64,000 nt of DNA, taken from Ruminiclostridium cellobioparum subsp. termitidis CT1112 (GTDB lineage Bacteria > Bacillota > Clostridia > Acetivibrionales > DSM-1351). Every line of letters starts with the position of its first letter. The stretch's first letter is position 1. The notes under the pieces were generated by a model, which made no database searches, was not told where the DNA came from, and saw only the letters and a program-made list of their open reading frames with translations. Position numbers and translations under genes: made by a program. The stretch spans positions 1-64,000 of the forward strand of contig NZ_AORV01000010.1 of NCBI RefSeq assembly GCF_000350485.1, read 5' to 3'. Below are positions 1 to 9,433 of the stretch, piece by piece.

Positions 1-119
1 ACATCATTAATATCCTGAAGCTTTTTTCCCTCAGTATATTCATTAATCAGCTTTTCAATATTTGCAATATAATAGCCACATGAAATATCGTTTCTGGAGT
101 AAAATTTTACTCGATCCAT
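1..119 (-). CDS. Partial hypothetical protein, N-terminus only
   Basis: The first 39 codons of a minus-strand gene that runs off the left edge of the window. The ATG lies at 117-119 on the complement and is preceded by a good ribosome binding site (GGAAGG, six bases upstream). The visible peptide begins MDRVKFYSRNDISCGYYIAN and continues into a charged helical stretch; I recognise no family from so short a piece. The reading frame is open to the edge, and the combination of start plus RBS makes it a real gene start rather than chance. Confidence 0.6.
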   Translation of the reverse strand, partial: MDRVKFYSRNDISCGYYIANIEKLINEYTEGKKLQDIND

Positions 120-360
120 AATTAACCTTCCATTCTAAATAACCATTTAATAGTTAAATTTAAAGAGCTTAGAATAATTTGTGCCCAATAAATCTTTCAA
201 AATAGAATATAGTTCTATTATACTTTAGTATTTTATCATATATAAAAATCATTTGTAAATTTTAAACTATTATCCTAACTATTAGATTATATTGTACATT
301 AAAAATGTTAATTATTATCTGTTTCTCTTAAATTTTTTATCACCATTTTTAATAATTTTA

Positions 361-405
361 GGACACCATTTTGGACACCACTTTTCAAAAAAGACACCAT
401 TTTTG
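361..405. repeat. Three short GGACACCA direct repeats
   Basis: GGACACCA occurs at 361-368 and 373-380, and AGACACCA at 392-399, each followed by a pyrimidine run (CATTTT or CACTTTT). Direct observation. Such repeats could be the tail of a lost integrase gene or recombinase-binding sites beside an attachment site; that is inference only. Confidence 0.4.
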
Positions 406-490
406 ACTAAAAACACAAAAAGGCAAAAATAGAAACCCTTATTTCATGCGGTTTTCAGGGTTTTCAAACTTATTTCTTCCAACTCCAAAA

Positions 491-527
491 CCGTCGGCTG
501 CGGGTGCAAGTCCGGTCTCCCCTGCCA
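491..527 (+). other. tRNA 3'-end-like fragment (possible att remnant)
   Basis: The segment carries a T-arm-like core GGGTGCAAGTCC followed by a pyrimidine-rich stretch ending in CCA-like TGCCA. There is no matching 5' half (D arm, anticodon arm) upstream, so this is not a functional tRNA gene. It pairs with an oppositely oriented fragment at 566-602. Confidence 0.35.
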
Positions 528-530
528 AAG

Positions 531-562
531 AAAAGTCTTGTACATTTGTACAAGGCTTTTTT
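531..562. terminator. Bidirectional rho-independent terminator
   Basis: An 11-bp stem (AAGTCTTGTAC / GTACAAGGCTT, one G-T pair) with a three-base loop is flanked by an A-run on the left and a T-run on the right, so it can terminate transcription on either strand. Confidence 0.7.
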
Positions 563-565
563 ATT

Positions 566-602
566 GTGTCCCTATTGGGACTTGAACCCGAGAGGGCACG
601 AG
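566..602 (-). other. tRNA 3'-end-like fragment (possible att remnant)
   Basis: On the minus strand this reads CTCTCGGGTTCAAGTCCC, a near-canonical T-arm (GGTTCAAGTCC), preceded by a variable-arm-like segment. The T stem has a mismatch, no anticodon arm is present, and the acceptor end reads AATAGGGACACA rather than a proper acceptor-CCA. It is therefore a tRNA-derived fragment, not a gene. Confidence 0.35.
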
Positions 603-632
603 CCGTATAGAAAATGTGCTGAATGCACATTT

Positions 633-809
633 TTAGGCGAGTGTAAGAGCCCGGTAGACGATTGGCAGCAATAAGCCAGAAGGTACGAACATAAGTATAT
701 TGTCGGCAATCTGCATCACTATTTTTTTACTTATTTCCCGGGCTTGTAATATTATTACAATAACAACCAGCAATGCACCAAGAACAATATATGCGAACAA
801 ATCTCTCAA
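633..809 (-). CDS. Short VanZ-like membrane peptide, probably a truncated gene
   Basis: A 58-residue ORF starting with TTG at 809, chosen because AAAGGAGG lies at ideal spacing upstream. It encodes one strong transmembrane helix near residues 6-22 and a second hydrophobic segment (NILMFVPSGLLLPIVYR) that matches the conserved VanZ-family signature N-x-x-x-F-x-P-x-G-x-L-L-P. A full VanZ protein has 120-160 residues, so this ends shortly after the motif. The stop falls right beside the tRNA-like debris, suggesting the gene was cut by an integration event. It could also be a genuine two-TM small protein. Confidence 0.5.
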   Translation of the reverse strand: MRDLFAYIVLGALLVVIVIILQAREISKKIVMQIADNILMFVPSGLLLPIVYRALTLA

Positions 810-1008
810 AGTTAGTCCTCCTTTGCTTTCGTAACTACGGCAGGAAGTTAAATAGAATAAGTTGTTTGCCTGTTTTCGATCAGAACACAAATAGTGCCGT
901 TAAGATGTGTGATAATATTTTTTGCAAGCGGATTTGTTTCGTCCCCATTTGTTAGCCGGATTTACATAAATAACTGAGTCCCGCTGTTTTCCTCCATAGA
1001 GCATAATG

Positions 1009-1050
1009 ATGGATGTTCAACGGTAACCGTTTTGAACATCCATTTTTACT
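1009..1050 (+). terminator. Inverted repeat with T-tail, plus orientation
   Basis: Perfect 12-bp arms (ATGGATGTTCAA at 1009-1020 and its complement at 1032-1043) are followed by TTTTTACTTT. The T-rich side is downstream on the plus strand. It lies just past the end of the minus-strand EAL-HDOD gene, where the tail would be poor, so it may instead be a protein-binding palindrome. Confidence 0.45.
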
Positions 1051-1086
1051 TTGCGAAATTAACTGGAACATCCTGTAACAATCCTA

Positions 1087-2280
1087 TCAATAGTTCAGTT
1101 TTTTTGCCCATTTCAATGCTTCCATATATAACTCCATAAACTTATTGGTCATTGGATATTGATCCTCAGCTTTTTCCCAGTGAGCTTTTTCCCAGTTCAT
1201 GATGAAATTCAGCAGCTTTCGCTGCTCATTGTCTATACCCAATAGGGCATTCTTTACATTGACAGATAGGGGAAGGCCTTTTAAAACCTGTTCCATCGAG
1301 CTGTTTAATAAAACATCAATGGCAGAAAATATCCCCGTAAAATAGAACTCAGAACTTTCTCCTTCTAAGTGTAGCTCAGGGGTCAGGAGTTCCATAAGCT
1401 TGCCTCTGATCAGCGATTGTTTAATCAGTTCGACATTTTCTACATTCTGTATATCCTTCAGCATCATCAGTGAAATCCACTGATACATTTCATTAATGCC
1501 GATATAGGATAGGGCGTGGGGGATTGATTTGATCTTATTCCTTGCCCCTATGTAAACTGAATTGGCAAGTTTCAATAATTTATATGAAAGTCCCAGGTCT
1601 CTTTCGAAAATATTGGCAATAACTAAATAGCTTGGCTCGGAAGATCCTAGCTCCTTAAGAATACTAAAAAGGTTGGCATTAAGTGTTACGACCTCCTTGG
1701 ATCTGATAATAGAAGGCTTGTTGAAAAAATATCCTTGAAACAACTCATAACCCATTTCAGCCGCCTGTTTATACTCTTCTTTGCTTTCAATTTTTTCCGC
1801 TAAAAACTTAACTCTTTTTCCATAGTTTTGTATAAGATGGTACTGTTCATGCCGGCTAACAGCCGGAAATTCTATTTTGATAATATCCGCGATCTCGATT
1901 AAAGGCAAATTGTTTTGATCCAAAACAAAATCGTCAAGAGCCAGCCTGTATCCCATCGCTCTAATCCTTTTACAGGCATCTATCGTTGCGAGAGTTACTT
2001 TTTCCCGTTCGAGGACCTCCACAACGATGTTCTGCTTCGGAAGTAAAAAAGGAACATCACTCTTAATGAGCTCTTTAGAGAAATTAATAAAGGCATTTGT
2101 CCCATCCGTCAAGTCATGAAGGCCCATAACTAGAAAAGCGTTGTAAATTAATTCGGATGTAGCCTGGTCATCATCAATTCCGGTGAAAAAGTTATCCCCG
2201 CTCTGCCTGTATAATAGTTCATACCCGTAAATATTCATGTTTTTATCAAAAATTGGCTGTCTAGCAATAAATACATCCAT
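1087..2280 (-). CDS. EAL-HDOD signalling protein (YuxH-like)
   Basis: 397 residues. The N-terminal half (about 1-200) is an EAL-type domain opening with MDVFIARQPIFD, typical of the YuxH/CdgJ group. The expected ligand positions are partly kept: E-L-L in YELLYRQ, N in NAFINFS, DDF in LALDDFVLD, K in IKIEF, E in LAEKIES and Q in FQGYFF. The C-terminal half (about 205-390) is an HDOD domain. Family members often lack phosphodiesterase activity and act as c-di-GMP-linked adaptors, so enzymatic activity is uncertain. Start supported by GGGGGTGAGG just upstream. It is the last gene of the minus-strand run V4R - chemoreceptor - diguanylate cyclase - EAL-HDOD, 122 bp after the previous stop. Confidence 0.85.
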   Translation of the reverse strand: MDVFIARQPIFDKNMNIYGYELLYRQSGDNFFTGIDDDQATSELIYNAFLVMGLHDLTDGTNAFINFSKELIKSDVPFLLPKQNIVVEVLEREKVTLATIDACKRIRAMGYRLALDDFVLDQNNLPLIEIADIIKIEFPAVSRHEQYHLIQNYGKRVKFLAEKIESKEEYKQAAEMGYELFQGYFFNKPSIIRSKEVVTLNANLFSILKELGSSEPSYLVIANIFERDLGLSYKLLKLANSVYIGARNKIKSIPHALSYIGINEMYQWISLMMLKDIQNVENVELIKQSLIRGKLMELLTPELHLEGESSEFYFTGIFSAIDVLLNSSMEQVLKGLPLSVNVKNALLGIDNEQRKLLNFIMNWEKAHWEKAEDQYPMTNKFMELYMEALKWAKKLNY

Positions 2281-2349
2281 TACCTCACCCCCTTATCGGT
2301 TTTAATATTATAAGCGGCTCTAATTCAAAAACATTGGTTATAATGGGCT

Positions 2350-2525
2350 TCAAGCTCTAAAAAATAGCATCAAGCCACTTTTTTCAGCTAAAGGAAAATA
2401 TACTAGGAGGAATCATACCAATTTGGGGGTGGTTCCAGCTCAGTGAGGCCTCCAAACCTGTTATCTGACCCGTAAACAGTTTGACTTGCGGCTGATAATA
2501 AAGGGAGCTTCTGTCTCTCCTTGGT
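2350..2525 (-). pseudogene. Decayed N-terminus of an EAL domain, out of frame
   Basis: Shifting frame by one base near 2505-2525 within and past the end of the diguanylate cyclase gene gives [20 protein letters not shown], an unmistakable EAL-domain start (family pattern YYQPQVDL-TG-I-G-EAL), followed by [12 protein letters not shown] second shift near 2410 gives [11 protein letters not shown], matching the next EAL block (FIPLAEKTGLI). Nothing recognisable follows before the next gene. The cyclase was evidently once a GGDEF-EAL fusion whose EAL half has been lost by at least two frameshifts and a deletion. Confidence 0.75.
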
Positions 2526-4829
2526 ACGATATAAACTATGGGTCAGCTTCATGTCCTGCTGTACTTCATCCTTCATATCGGCGGTGAATAAAACACATTG
2601 GTTTTTCCCTTTTCCCTTGGCCTTGTACATTGCGATGTCGGCATTTTGGGTTAATGTTTCGGTATCCTCCCCGTCCACAGGATAAACAGAGACACCTGCG
2701 CTTCCCGTAATAAAAAACTCTTGTCCAAACAGGTGAATCGGTCTTTCAAAGAGTCCCATTATTTTCATCACAATTTTAGTAATATCCTTATCATCGGGGA
2801 TATTATTTATCATGATCAGGAATTCATCACCGCCGAAACGGGCGACGGTGTCTGTTTCCCGCAAACACCTCTCCAGGCGCTGAGCCACCTCCTTAATCAA
2901 TGCGTCCCCTCCGCTATGTCCCATGGTATCGTTTACTGTCTTAAAATCATCCAGGTCAATGAACATGACGGCGACAAACTTTCCGGACTGTTTGGCCAGG
3001 TGAATAGCTTGGCTGAGCCTTTCTGCAAACAGGATACGGTTGGGAAGAGCTGTCAGGTGGTCATAATAAGCCTTAATTTCGATCTCTTTTTCCTCTTTGA
3101 TTTTAATCAGACCGTCCGCCAGCAAATTCGCCAGTATTTTAAGCATCTTAATATGGTCGGGTGACCACTCCTTGAACGATGTGACGGCATTAATTCCAAG
3201 GAAGCCCTGGACTCTTCCGTTTCCTTTAATTGGAACTGAAACCAGGGATTTAACCTTTTGCCGCTGAAGCTGCTTCTTTTCTGCACCAGCTTCAGCGGGC
3301 AGCTGACTTACATCCTGGATGCAAACCAGTTTGTTGCCTTCCAACTGCTCCATCCACCATGGAAACACGCTAAACGGTATATCCTTATTAACGGCTATTT
3401 CGGGCTCTATTCCCTGGTTGCACCATTCATGGGTACAGGCCATCGTGTTATTGTCATGATTAAACAAAAAAAAGTATGTACGGTCCACTTGAAGAAACCG
3501 GCCTATGGTCTCCAGAAGATGATTGGTTTTTTCATCAAAATTAGTTTGATTAATACGTACGAAATCAATCAGGATTTCTGAAAGCATTCTTTGAAAACTG
3601 ATTTGATAAGCATTTTCTCTTAATCTTGCTACATAAATTTTATTGACATATAGCCCTATCCAAAGCGCGAGAATAAATATGCCGATCCTTAAAATATAAT
3701 CGAACGCATCCACCTGAACTATGGTTTTTGGCATGTATATCCACATCAAAATCTGAGTAATAATGGATACTGCCGTTAACCCAAGCAGCAAGCTTCTTTT
3801 ATTGAATACCAGTGAAATGATGACAAACACGACAGGGAAAGCCCAAACAGTTATGCCGGCATATTGTAAAAACCGCAGTGTAATCAATGGTATACTAAAG
3901 AGGAGTACAATAGTATTCAACGTATTTTTTTTATCTTCGCCCACTAATCGCTGGATAATCATAATAACAAAACCGATACCAAGCAATAAACCGCCTGTTA
4001 AAAGGTTAGAATATAGACTGCTTTTTTCAGTAGGTGTATGGGGCAGAAATTCGGATAAAAAACCAAGCAAACCTGCCGTTAAAAACCCAATAGATAAATA
4101 ATCGAACAATATAGTGCGTGTCTTATCATCGAGAATAAGCTCGTCTTTATTAATTATTTTATGCTGCATCAGTCCATACCTCTGGATAGAATAATAAATT
4201 GCTATAATCGGAATTAAAATAAATACCGGAGCCATTTGTGGCAATGTATTTGTCAAATTGGAACTTCCAAACGATACGATGAGAAATGATGTAAAAATAA
4301 GCTTCGCTTGTCTTTGCACATTTCTTTCCGAGGATTTTTGTTTCCAAATCCAGATTAACACTAGGATGGCAAGCAAATATCCGGCATAATAAATATAAAA
4401 AAACAAATCCCATCCAGTATCTATTTCGACCATATCAGACTGCATGGCTGACATTTTAATGGATAGAGAAAAAATATACAGGTTTATCAGGGCGGGTAGA
4501 TACAGCAAAATATAAAACCAGCTGCGCTTCAGAATGCCGGTCTTACCAGTCAATACCAATATAAAATGCAGTAATATGCTGTAGCTCGACGTCCAGCCAA
4601 GGGCAGCAAGCCTTCTCCAGAATAAGGAGGTCTCGGAACCTGACGCCGAATTGGTCATTGAAAACCCTAAAGACCAAAGGCATAATGAAATACAAACAGC
4701 AAGAAACAATTTGTTTAGGCTTGCCTTTGGGTTTAAATAAATACCATGTATCCCAATACATAAATATACGGCAAATACAGTAAAAAACAACAGTGAAAAT
4801 AACAAAGGGGGATAGGTATATTCCATCAA
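2403..4829 (-). CDS. Membrane diguanylate cyclase: 7TM-GAF-GGDEF, EAL tail lost
   Basis: 808 residues. About 1-230 form a seven-helix histidine-kinase-type N-terminal sensor, 240-400 add a further helical membrane block, about 430-580 is a GAF domain, and about 590-750 is GGDEF. The active loop reads ARFGGDEF and the inhibitory I-site RETD sits five residues upstream, so it should make c-di-GMP from two GTP and be product-inhibited. The last ~40 residues (from RTKERQ) are frameshifted sequence derived from an EAL domain and are probably meaningless. Start has GGAGGAG upstream. It lies 75 bp after the chemoreceptor gene, with a hairpin between. Confidence 0.85.
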   Translation of the reverse strand: MMEYTYPPLLFSLLFFTVFAVYLCIGIHGIYLNPKASLNKLFLAVCISLCLWSLGFSMTNSASGSETSLFWRRLAALGWTSSYSILLHFILVLTGKTGILKRSWFYILLYLPALINLYIFSLSIKMSAMQSDMVEIDTGWDLFFYIYYAGYLLAILVLIWIWKQKSSERNVQRQAKLIFTSFLIVSFGSSNLTNTLPQMAPVFILIPIIAIYYSIQRYGLMQHKIINKDELILDDKTRTILFDYLSIGFLTAGLLGFLSEFLPHTPTEKSSLYSNLLTGGLLLGIGFVIMIIQRLVGEDKKNTLNTIVLLFSIPLITLRFLQYAGITVWAFPVVFVIISLVFNKRSLLLGLTAVSIITQILMWIYMPKTIVQVDAFDYILRIGIFILALWIGLYVNKIYVARLRENAYQISFQRMLSEILIDFVRINQTNFDEKTNHLLETIGRFLQVDRTYFFLFNHDNNTMACTHEWCNQGIEPEIAVNKDIPFSVFPWWMEQLEGNKLVCIQDVSQLPAEAGAEKKQLQRQKVKSLVSVPIKGNGRVQGFLGINAVTSFKEWSPDHIKMLKILANLLADGLIKIKEEKEIEIKAYYDHLTALPNRILFAERLSQAIHLAKQSGKFVAVMFIDLDDFKTVNDTMGHSGGDALIKEVAQRLERCLRETDTVARFGGDEFLIMINNIPDDKDITKIVMKIMGLFERPIHLFGQEFFITGSAGVSVYPVDGEDTETLTQNADIAMYKAKGKGKNQCVLFTADMKDEVQQDMKLTHSLYRTKERQKLPLLSAASQTVYGSDNRFGGLTELEPPPNWYDSS

Positions 4830-4847
4830 TTACTCCTCCAAAAGATA

Positions 4848-4881
4848 AACCGCCCACCAATGACGCTCGGTCAGGCGGCTT
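4848..4881 (-). terminator. Weak terminator or attenuator between chemoreceptor and cyclase
   Basis: On the minus strand AAGCCGCC and GGCGGTTT form a 7-bp stem with an 18-base loop, followed by ATCTTTT and then the cyclase RBS. Weak; it could dampen transcription into the downstream signalling genes rather than stop it. Confidence 0.4.
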
Positions 4882-4904
4882 GCATTCTATGAACAGTTAA
4901 ATTT

Positions 4905-7010
4905 TTATATTCTAAATTTCTTAACCAGGTCATGCAAATTATCGGCACTGACTTTGACTTCATCCGTTTCGAATTTGATTTCATTCGCCCTTTCCTTTAT
5001 CCTGGAAACTTTATCGGCAATATGCGTCGCTCCCTCCGACCCGTCTTCTGTGGCCCTGGCAATTTGGGTGATCCCTTCGGCTACGATTTTTATAGAAGCG
5101 AGCAGTTCCTGGGAGGTCGCGCTTAACTCTGTGGCCCAATCATTAATGGATTGAGCGTCCTGCTTATAGTTTTCACCGACCTGGACGGATTCCTTATAGC
5201 TGTCTACCACTTTCGTCTCGATATATTCCAGCGTTTGCCTGGAGCAGCCAGCCAGGTTTTCGACAGCTTTTAAGGTAACAACCAGCATATCCTGAATTTC
5301 TTTTACAGTGTTTTTAGAGTTTTCCGCCAATTTTCGTGTTTCCTCAGCAACAACGGAAAATCCCTTTCCGGCTTCCCCGGCCCTAGCTGCTTCAATAGCC
5401 GCATTTAATGCCAACAGGTTGGTTTGTTCGGATATTTGCAAAATGACATTGGATAGATTCTTAATTTTATCGACTTCCTTAGCTTTTTCCAGGGCTTCAT
5501 CCATCCCTTTCTTAATAGTCAAACGGGTCTGGTCGGCCTCGATCTGAAGCGTAAGTGAGCTGTCCTTTAAGGTAACTGCTTTTTTGCTGATTTCACTGGC
5601 GGATATGGCGCCTTCCTGGGCTTTTTCCGCAACGGTTTCTACTGCGTTCTCAATCTCATTGGAAGTTATGGTAATTTCTTCGGTGGAAGAAGCGGTTTCC
5701 TCCATTCCCGCAGACAATTCCTGCACTGTCGCCGCAGCATCTTCTAGCTCTCTCGTGAGATCTGCTATATTTTGATGAAACATCGCTACCAAAGCATTTA
5801 CGTTCCGAGTCTCATCTACAATGCTTTTCACCATAGTATGGACGCTTTTTATGAATAAGCGGAAATAGTTTGACATTTCTCCAATCTCATCATTCTGTTT
5901 CAGCAGTTCGTCCGATATCTCAAAGGTTAAATCAAATTCTCCTAATAATGTTGTATAATATTTCAGCTTGGCAAGGTATTTTGTCAGCCGCATCGTAAAA
6001 AGGTATACCACCAGAAGGCCGACAGCGAGAAAAATTAAAGATGTAAGGATAGTATCCCGTTTTAGAATGGATAACCCGGATAATAATTCCGCTTTCTCAA
6101 CCTGTACTGCTACAGACCATCCCGAAAAGGATACAGGTGAAAACCCGAGATACATGGGTACGTTATTATACTCATATCCACCAAATCCAGTTTCGCCTTT
6201 TATCATCTGCTCCTGTATTTCATTGTAATTTTTATTCCCCAGGCCTTCGTTTTTGCTTCCGGGTACCGTTGTCGCCGATGAGACCGCATCGGTTTCTCCA
6301 GCCCCGGCTGTTTTCGTTGCCGAGGAGGTTGCATCTATTCCGGTACCGCTCATTTTTATCAAACTGTTTACTATTTCTTTATTCGAATGGGCAATGGTTT
6401 TTCCATCTTTGTTTACAATAAATACATTTCCCGTCTTGCCGACCGAAATCTCCTTTGTAAGGTTGCTTAATTCATATCCGTCCCTGATGGCGACAAGTAC
6501 TCCGATAATGCTGTCTCCCGATTTTATGGGGACCGAAAAAATCATTTCAATATTATTGCCGTCTCCGTTCGCAATAGGATCCGACACGAAATTTTCACCT
6601 TTTATGGCTTTTTGAAAATAGTCAGTGTCCTGAATGCCGGCTTTTTGTCCGTCACTATATACAGCATTCCCATGAACATCGGCTACCGCCATTCTTTTAT
6701 ATCCCTGCCGTTTTACCTCCTTGTCCAGCAAGGCCTCAATACCCGGACTCTTTTCTTGTGCACTTCCGGAGGATATTACCTTTTCATTTGCGGTCAGTAT
6801 CTCTAATGAGTTAAACTGGCTTGACATTTTAGTTTCAATAAGTCTTGCAGCTTCAACGGCAAGCTTTGGCAACATCTCTTCAATATTGCCGGTCAGAGAA
6901 TTGTAAATGTTATGATATGCCATGACCCCCAATCCCGAGCATACGGCTACCAATATTGTACTCATCAAAATGACAATCTTTAATTTTAAACTGCCCCTTC
7001 TTTTCGGCAT
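4905..7010 (-). CDS. Methyl-accepting chemotaxis protein with dCache sensor
   Basis: 701 residues. A TM helix at about 9-29, an extracellular dCache-type sensor to about 310, a second TM at about 318-340, a HAMP-like linker, and a cytoplasmic signalling domain whose hairpin tip is [20 protein letters not shown], the conserved CheA/CheW-binding region. The sensor carries an unusual low-complexity insertion rich in Ser, Thr, Ala and Gly at about 220-255 ([20 protein letters not shown]). Start with GGGGGAGATAAAG upstream. Sitting between a V4R protein and a diguanylate cyclase, it may pass an external signal to c-di-GMP metabolism as well as to taxis. Confidence 0.92.
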   Translation of the reverse strand: MPKRRGSLKLKIVILMSTILVAVCSGLGVMAYHNIYNSLTGNIEEMLPKLAVEAARLIETKMSSQFNSLEILTANEKVISSGSAQEKSPGIEALLDKEVKRQGYKRMAVADVHGNAVYSDGQKAGIQDTDYFQKAIKGENFVSDPIANGDGNNIEMIFSVPIKSGDSIIGVLVAIRDGYELSNLTKEISVGKTGNVFIVNKDGKTIAHSNKEIVNSLIKMSGTGIDATSSATKTAGAGETDAVSSATTVPGSKNEGLGNKNYNEIQEQMIKGETGFGGYEYNNVPMYLGFSPVSFSGWSVAVQVEKAELLSGLSILKRDTILTSLIFLAVGLLVVYLFTMRLTKYLAKLKYYTTLLGEFDLTFEISDELLKQNDEIGEMSNYFRLFIKSVHTMVKSIVDETRNVNALVAMFHQNIADLTRELEDAAATVQELSAGMEETASSTEEITITSNEIENAVETVAEKAQEGAISASEISKKAVTLKDSSLTLQIEADQTRLTIKKGMDEALEKAKEVDKIKNLSNVILQISEQTNLLALNAAIEAARAGEAGKGFSVVAEETRKLAENSKNTVKEIQDMLVVTLKAVENLAGCSRQTLEYIETKVVDSYKESVQVGENYKQDAQSINDWATELSATSQELLASIKIVAEGITQIARATEDGSEGATHIADKVSRIKERANEIKFETDEVKVSADNLHDLVKKFRI

Positions 7011-7110
7011 TTCTTTATCTCCCCCTCATCATATTTTTGCTGTCTGCCTCACTTCAATTTCCTTTCCATGCGGCCATAACGAATTTTGCAAAGGTATTTC
7101 TACGTAAATA

Positions 7111-7626
7111 TCATATTGCCACCACATGAAACCTGCACGTCCAATCCCCCGTTGACCAACAATTTATTTCCTTGACAATAAACTGCCTGTCCGTATACCT
7201 TTGCATGATTCCTGTAATAAATCCTTCAGCATAATTGCATATAGCTTCGCCGGTTGCCGGCACGCCTGAACAGTCCAGGTCTTCGGACACCGTCAGAATA
7301 AAGATCATATTCTCAAAATCCGCGTGTTCCACTTCCAGTATCCCTATCCCCAGTTCAGCCATCTTTTGATTAAGTAATCGGAAAAAGTCGGCGGGTGGAA
7401 GGTTGATATCCAGCATATGTTGACAGAATTCTTCCCCCACTGCCCGACCAGCTTCTACCATGTTACGTTTGACGGCCTCTTTACCGTAGTTTTTCTCCAG
7501 GACGCAGCGATGGGCATAGTGGAACATCCTGTAAGCAGCTACATGCATTTTCTCTCCCAGCGTGGGCCTGCCCAGTCCAACATCTCCAACACTTTCCCAT
7601 TCAAAACATCTAAAGGTATCGCTCAT
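7111..7626 (-). CDS. V4R-domain protein (ligand-sensing, 4-vinyl-reductase type)
   Basis: 171 residues spanning one V4R domain. The family signature near the C-terminus is present: YAEGFITGIM then INCWSTGDWTCRFHVV, with paired cysteines around a Gly-Asp (C-x6-C), a typical metal or small-ligand site. V4R domains act as small-molecule or redox sensor modules in regulators; here the domain stands alone as first gene of a signalling operon, so a cytoplasmic sensor feeding the chemoreceptor or cyclase is a fair inference. Start preceded by AAGGAGAAAG. No membrane segment. Confidence 0.8.
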   Translation of the reverse strand: MSDTFRCFEWESVGDVGLGRPTLGEKMHVAAYRMFHYAHRCVLEKNYGKEAVKRNMVEAGRAVGEEFCQHMLDINLPPADFFRLLNQKMAELGIGILEVEHADFENMIFILTVSEDLDCSGVPATGEAICNYAEGFITGIMQRYTDRQFIVKEINCWSTGDWTCRFHVVAI

Positions 7627-7722
7627 TCTTTCTCCTTATCGATCATCTATGAAATAGTATTAAAATTTATACTGCTTAAAGACCTTGTTTTTCTGTAGTA
7701 AGGCCTTCAGAGGTTCGTCACT

Positions 7723-7731
7723 ATTATATCA
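7723..7731 (-). promoter_or_regulatory. Extended -10 promoter for the V4R-chemoreceptor operon
   Basis: On the minus strand the sequence reads TGATATAAT, a perfect extended -10 (TGnTATAAT). The -35 position (AGAAAA) is poor and falls in the flank of the palindromic repeats, which fits an activated or repressed promoter. Confidence 0.55.
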
Positions 7732-7752
7732 ATGTACTCTGGACATTTTCTG

Positions 7753-7805
7753 AACATTTTCTAGAAAATTCTACATATTTTTAACATTTTCCAGAAAATC
7801 CTACA
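7753..7805. repeat. Two 23-bp palindromic operator-like repeats, 30 bp apart
   Basis: Repeat 1 (7753-7775) begins AACATTTTCTAGAAAAT; repeat 2 (7783-7805) begins AACATTTTCCAGAAAAT; both end in CTACA. Over 23 bp they differ at two positions. The core ATTTTCTAGAAAAT is a perfect palindrome in copy 1. A further half site (ACATTTTCTG) sits at 7743-7752. The spacing of about three helical turns and the place just upstream of the -35 region point to a dimeric regulator binding twice. Confidence 0.65.
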
Positions 7806-8174
7806 AAATATTGGTAACCCGAGTCAATTACGGTTAAAAGCCCTTCAACTCTCAGGCGAATATGCTTTTAAGCTGGCTTTCAGCTAATAATACTTGACTT
7901 TATAAGCGGCATTTATTACGGACTATATGGGCAACCTGCAATCTATTAATGCCTTGCAGATGTATAATTTCTTTATGGATACCTTATTGATTGCCGGGAT
8001 GTTTATTTTATCAATAGAAATATACTGAATGATATACTCTTTGTTGTAAAACGGATGGGAAACTGATAAAATTTTATTGTATGCCGGATGATATTTGTGA
8101 GTTTGAAGATACTGACAAATACTCTAATAAACAAGATGATCTCTGGATTAATTTGAAAAAAGGTGAAATAGAAT

Positions 8175-9371
8175 ATGAATTCCAGACAAGAAACACCTAT
8201 AGACTTAGACAGATGGTGCCGTTATATTGTAAAAGTCGGTCATGTCACGGCTACCCTTATAATCCTGGCACATGTGATTTGGTATTTTGCGGCAAGAAGC
8301 GTTCTTGCCTGGCCCACCGATATTTATCTGCGTAATTATATCATTTTACCTGCCATGGGTTTTTTCGCTTTAAATTTATTGGTCGATATGTTTGTTCGCT
8401 CCGCCAGTTTTTCACTTCCGGCTAAGGAATATTTATCTCTTTCGCTTTTTATAATCTTCTCACTCTACCTTTCTTTAACCCATGACATTGCAAAAGTTTT
8501 GTTATGTTCTTACATCCTTCCAATTTTTTCTTCTACTATTTTTTCCAATGTGAAACTAACCCGTTGGATATTTTTTACGAGCGTAATTTCCGTTCTGCTG
8601 CTCGGTGTTAAAATATATTTCGCGGGGGAATTAAACAGTAGTGTGCTCATGGAAATTTTTGTCGCGTGCTTTATGTTCCTCTGCTCATATCTTCTGGCTA
8701 AAGTTTTAATTCAATACGGTCACGATAATCTCGCGGCGCTGGTGAATGCCAATAAAGAAGCGATGAATACAGAACTTGCTTTTCTGCAAGCACAGATAAA
8801 GCCCCATTTTTTATATAACACAATTAACACTATGGTATCGTTTTGCTATACCGACAGCGAAAAGGCAGCGAACCTGCTTGTTAATTTCAGCAAATATTTA
8901 AGGCTCACCTTTGATATCGACCATAAATTAATGCTGGTTCCGTTAGAGAGAGAAATTGAGTTGATTAAAACCTATGTTGATGTAGAAAAAGCCCGTTTTG
9001 GCGAGATAATCAACGTAGAATACGATATTGACCCGAAACTTTTGAGCATGGAAATACCCTCGTTTTGCATTCAGCCTTTAGTGGAAAACGCAATTAAGCA
9101 CGGCTTGTTAAAAAAGGATTCCGGTGGCACTGTCTATGTAGCGGTGAAAAAGAGTGAGGAAGCTGTTATCATAAAGGTCAGCGATACAGGGATAGGAATG
9201 TCGGCGGAGAAGCTCGATAAATTAATAAACCTTGAGACGGTAAGCGAGGGAGTAGGCTTTTTTAACGTTATCAGACGTATAAAAGGTTGGAGAGACACAC
9301 AGATTGATATTCAGAGCGCGGAAGGCCGGGGAACAACAGTATCGTTCAATATACCGGTAAGATACAGCTAA
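8175..9371 (+). CDS. LytS/YehU-type sensor histidine kinase
   Basis: 398 residues. Six or so hydrophobic helices cover about 20-182, then the His_kinase (PF06580) block QAQIKPHFLYNTINTM with the phospho-accepting His near 211, and a HATPase domain with N-box LVENAIKHGLL, G1 box DTGIGM and GVGFFNV. No separate extracytoplasmic domain, so the signal is probably sensed in or at the membrane. Start chosen for AAAGGTGA seven bases upstream. It is followed 62 bp later by its response regulator; the two form a two-component system divergent from the chemoreceptor operon. Confidence 0.92.
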   Translation: MNSRQETPIDLDRWCRYIVKVGHVTATLIILAHVIWYFAARSVLAWPTDIYLRNYIILPAMGFFALNLLVDMFVRSASFSLPAKEYLSLSLFIIFSLYLSLTHDIAKVLLCSYILPIFSSTIFSNVKLTRWIFFTSVISVLLLGVKIYFAGELNSSVLMEIFVACFMFLCSYLLAKVLIQYGHDNLAALVNANKEAMNTELAFLQAQIKPHFLYNTINTMVSFCYTDSEKAANLLVNFSKYLRLTFDIDHKLMLVPLEREIELIKTYVDVEKARFGEIINVEYDIDPKLLSMEIPSFCIQPLVENAIKHGLLKKDSGGTVYVAVKKSEEAVIIKVSDTGIGMSAEKLDKLINLETVSEGVGFFNVIRRIKGWRDTQIDIQSAEGRGTTVSFNIPVRYS

Positions 9372-9433
9372 TTCGATTCATACATAGCCAACCTATAGTA
9401 AGAGAATCTATTTTTTGGAGGACGTCGTGTATT

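Larger units (their letters stand above)
120..632. other. AT-rich intergenic region with tRNA-like debris
   Basis: No convincing protein gene. The first 240 bp are very AT-rich. From 361 on there are three GACACCA repeats, then two short tRNA 3'-end-like segments facing each other around a terminator hairpin. Open frames here run through the tRNA-like and hairpin sequence and lack ribosome binding sites. The arrangement resembles the scar of an integrated element next to a tRNA-type attachment site, but no integrase is present in the window. Confidence 0.5.
7627..8174. other. Divergent regulatory region between the two signalling operons
   Basis: 548 bp with no gene of its own. It contains an extended -10 promoter for the minus operon, the paired palindromic repeats at 7753-7805, and a long AT-rich leader for the histidine kinase. 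A CTCTCAGGC motif at about 7850 resembles part of a glycine riboswitch, but its partner elements are absent. A frame open from 8081 overlaps the kinase start and has no ribosome binding site. Confidence 0.5.

Noticed and set aside
439-630. 63-codon minus-strand ORF
   Set aside because: It runs through tRNA-like fragments and a terminator, has no ribosome binding site and no protein-like composition.
7840-7870. Glycine-riboswitch-like CTCTCAGGC motif upstream of the histidine kinase
   Set aside because: The obligatory GGAGAG and GCCGAAGG partner elements and a second aptamer are missing, and the gene is not a glycine gene.
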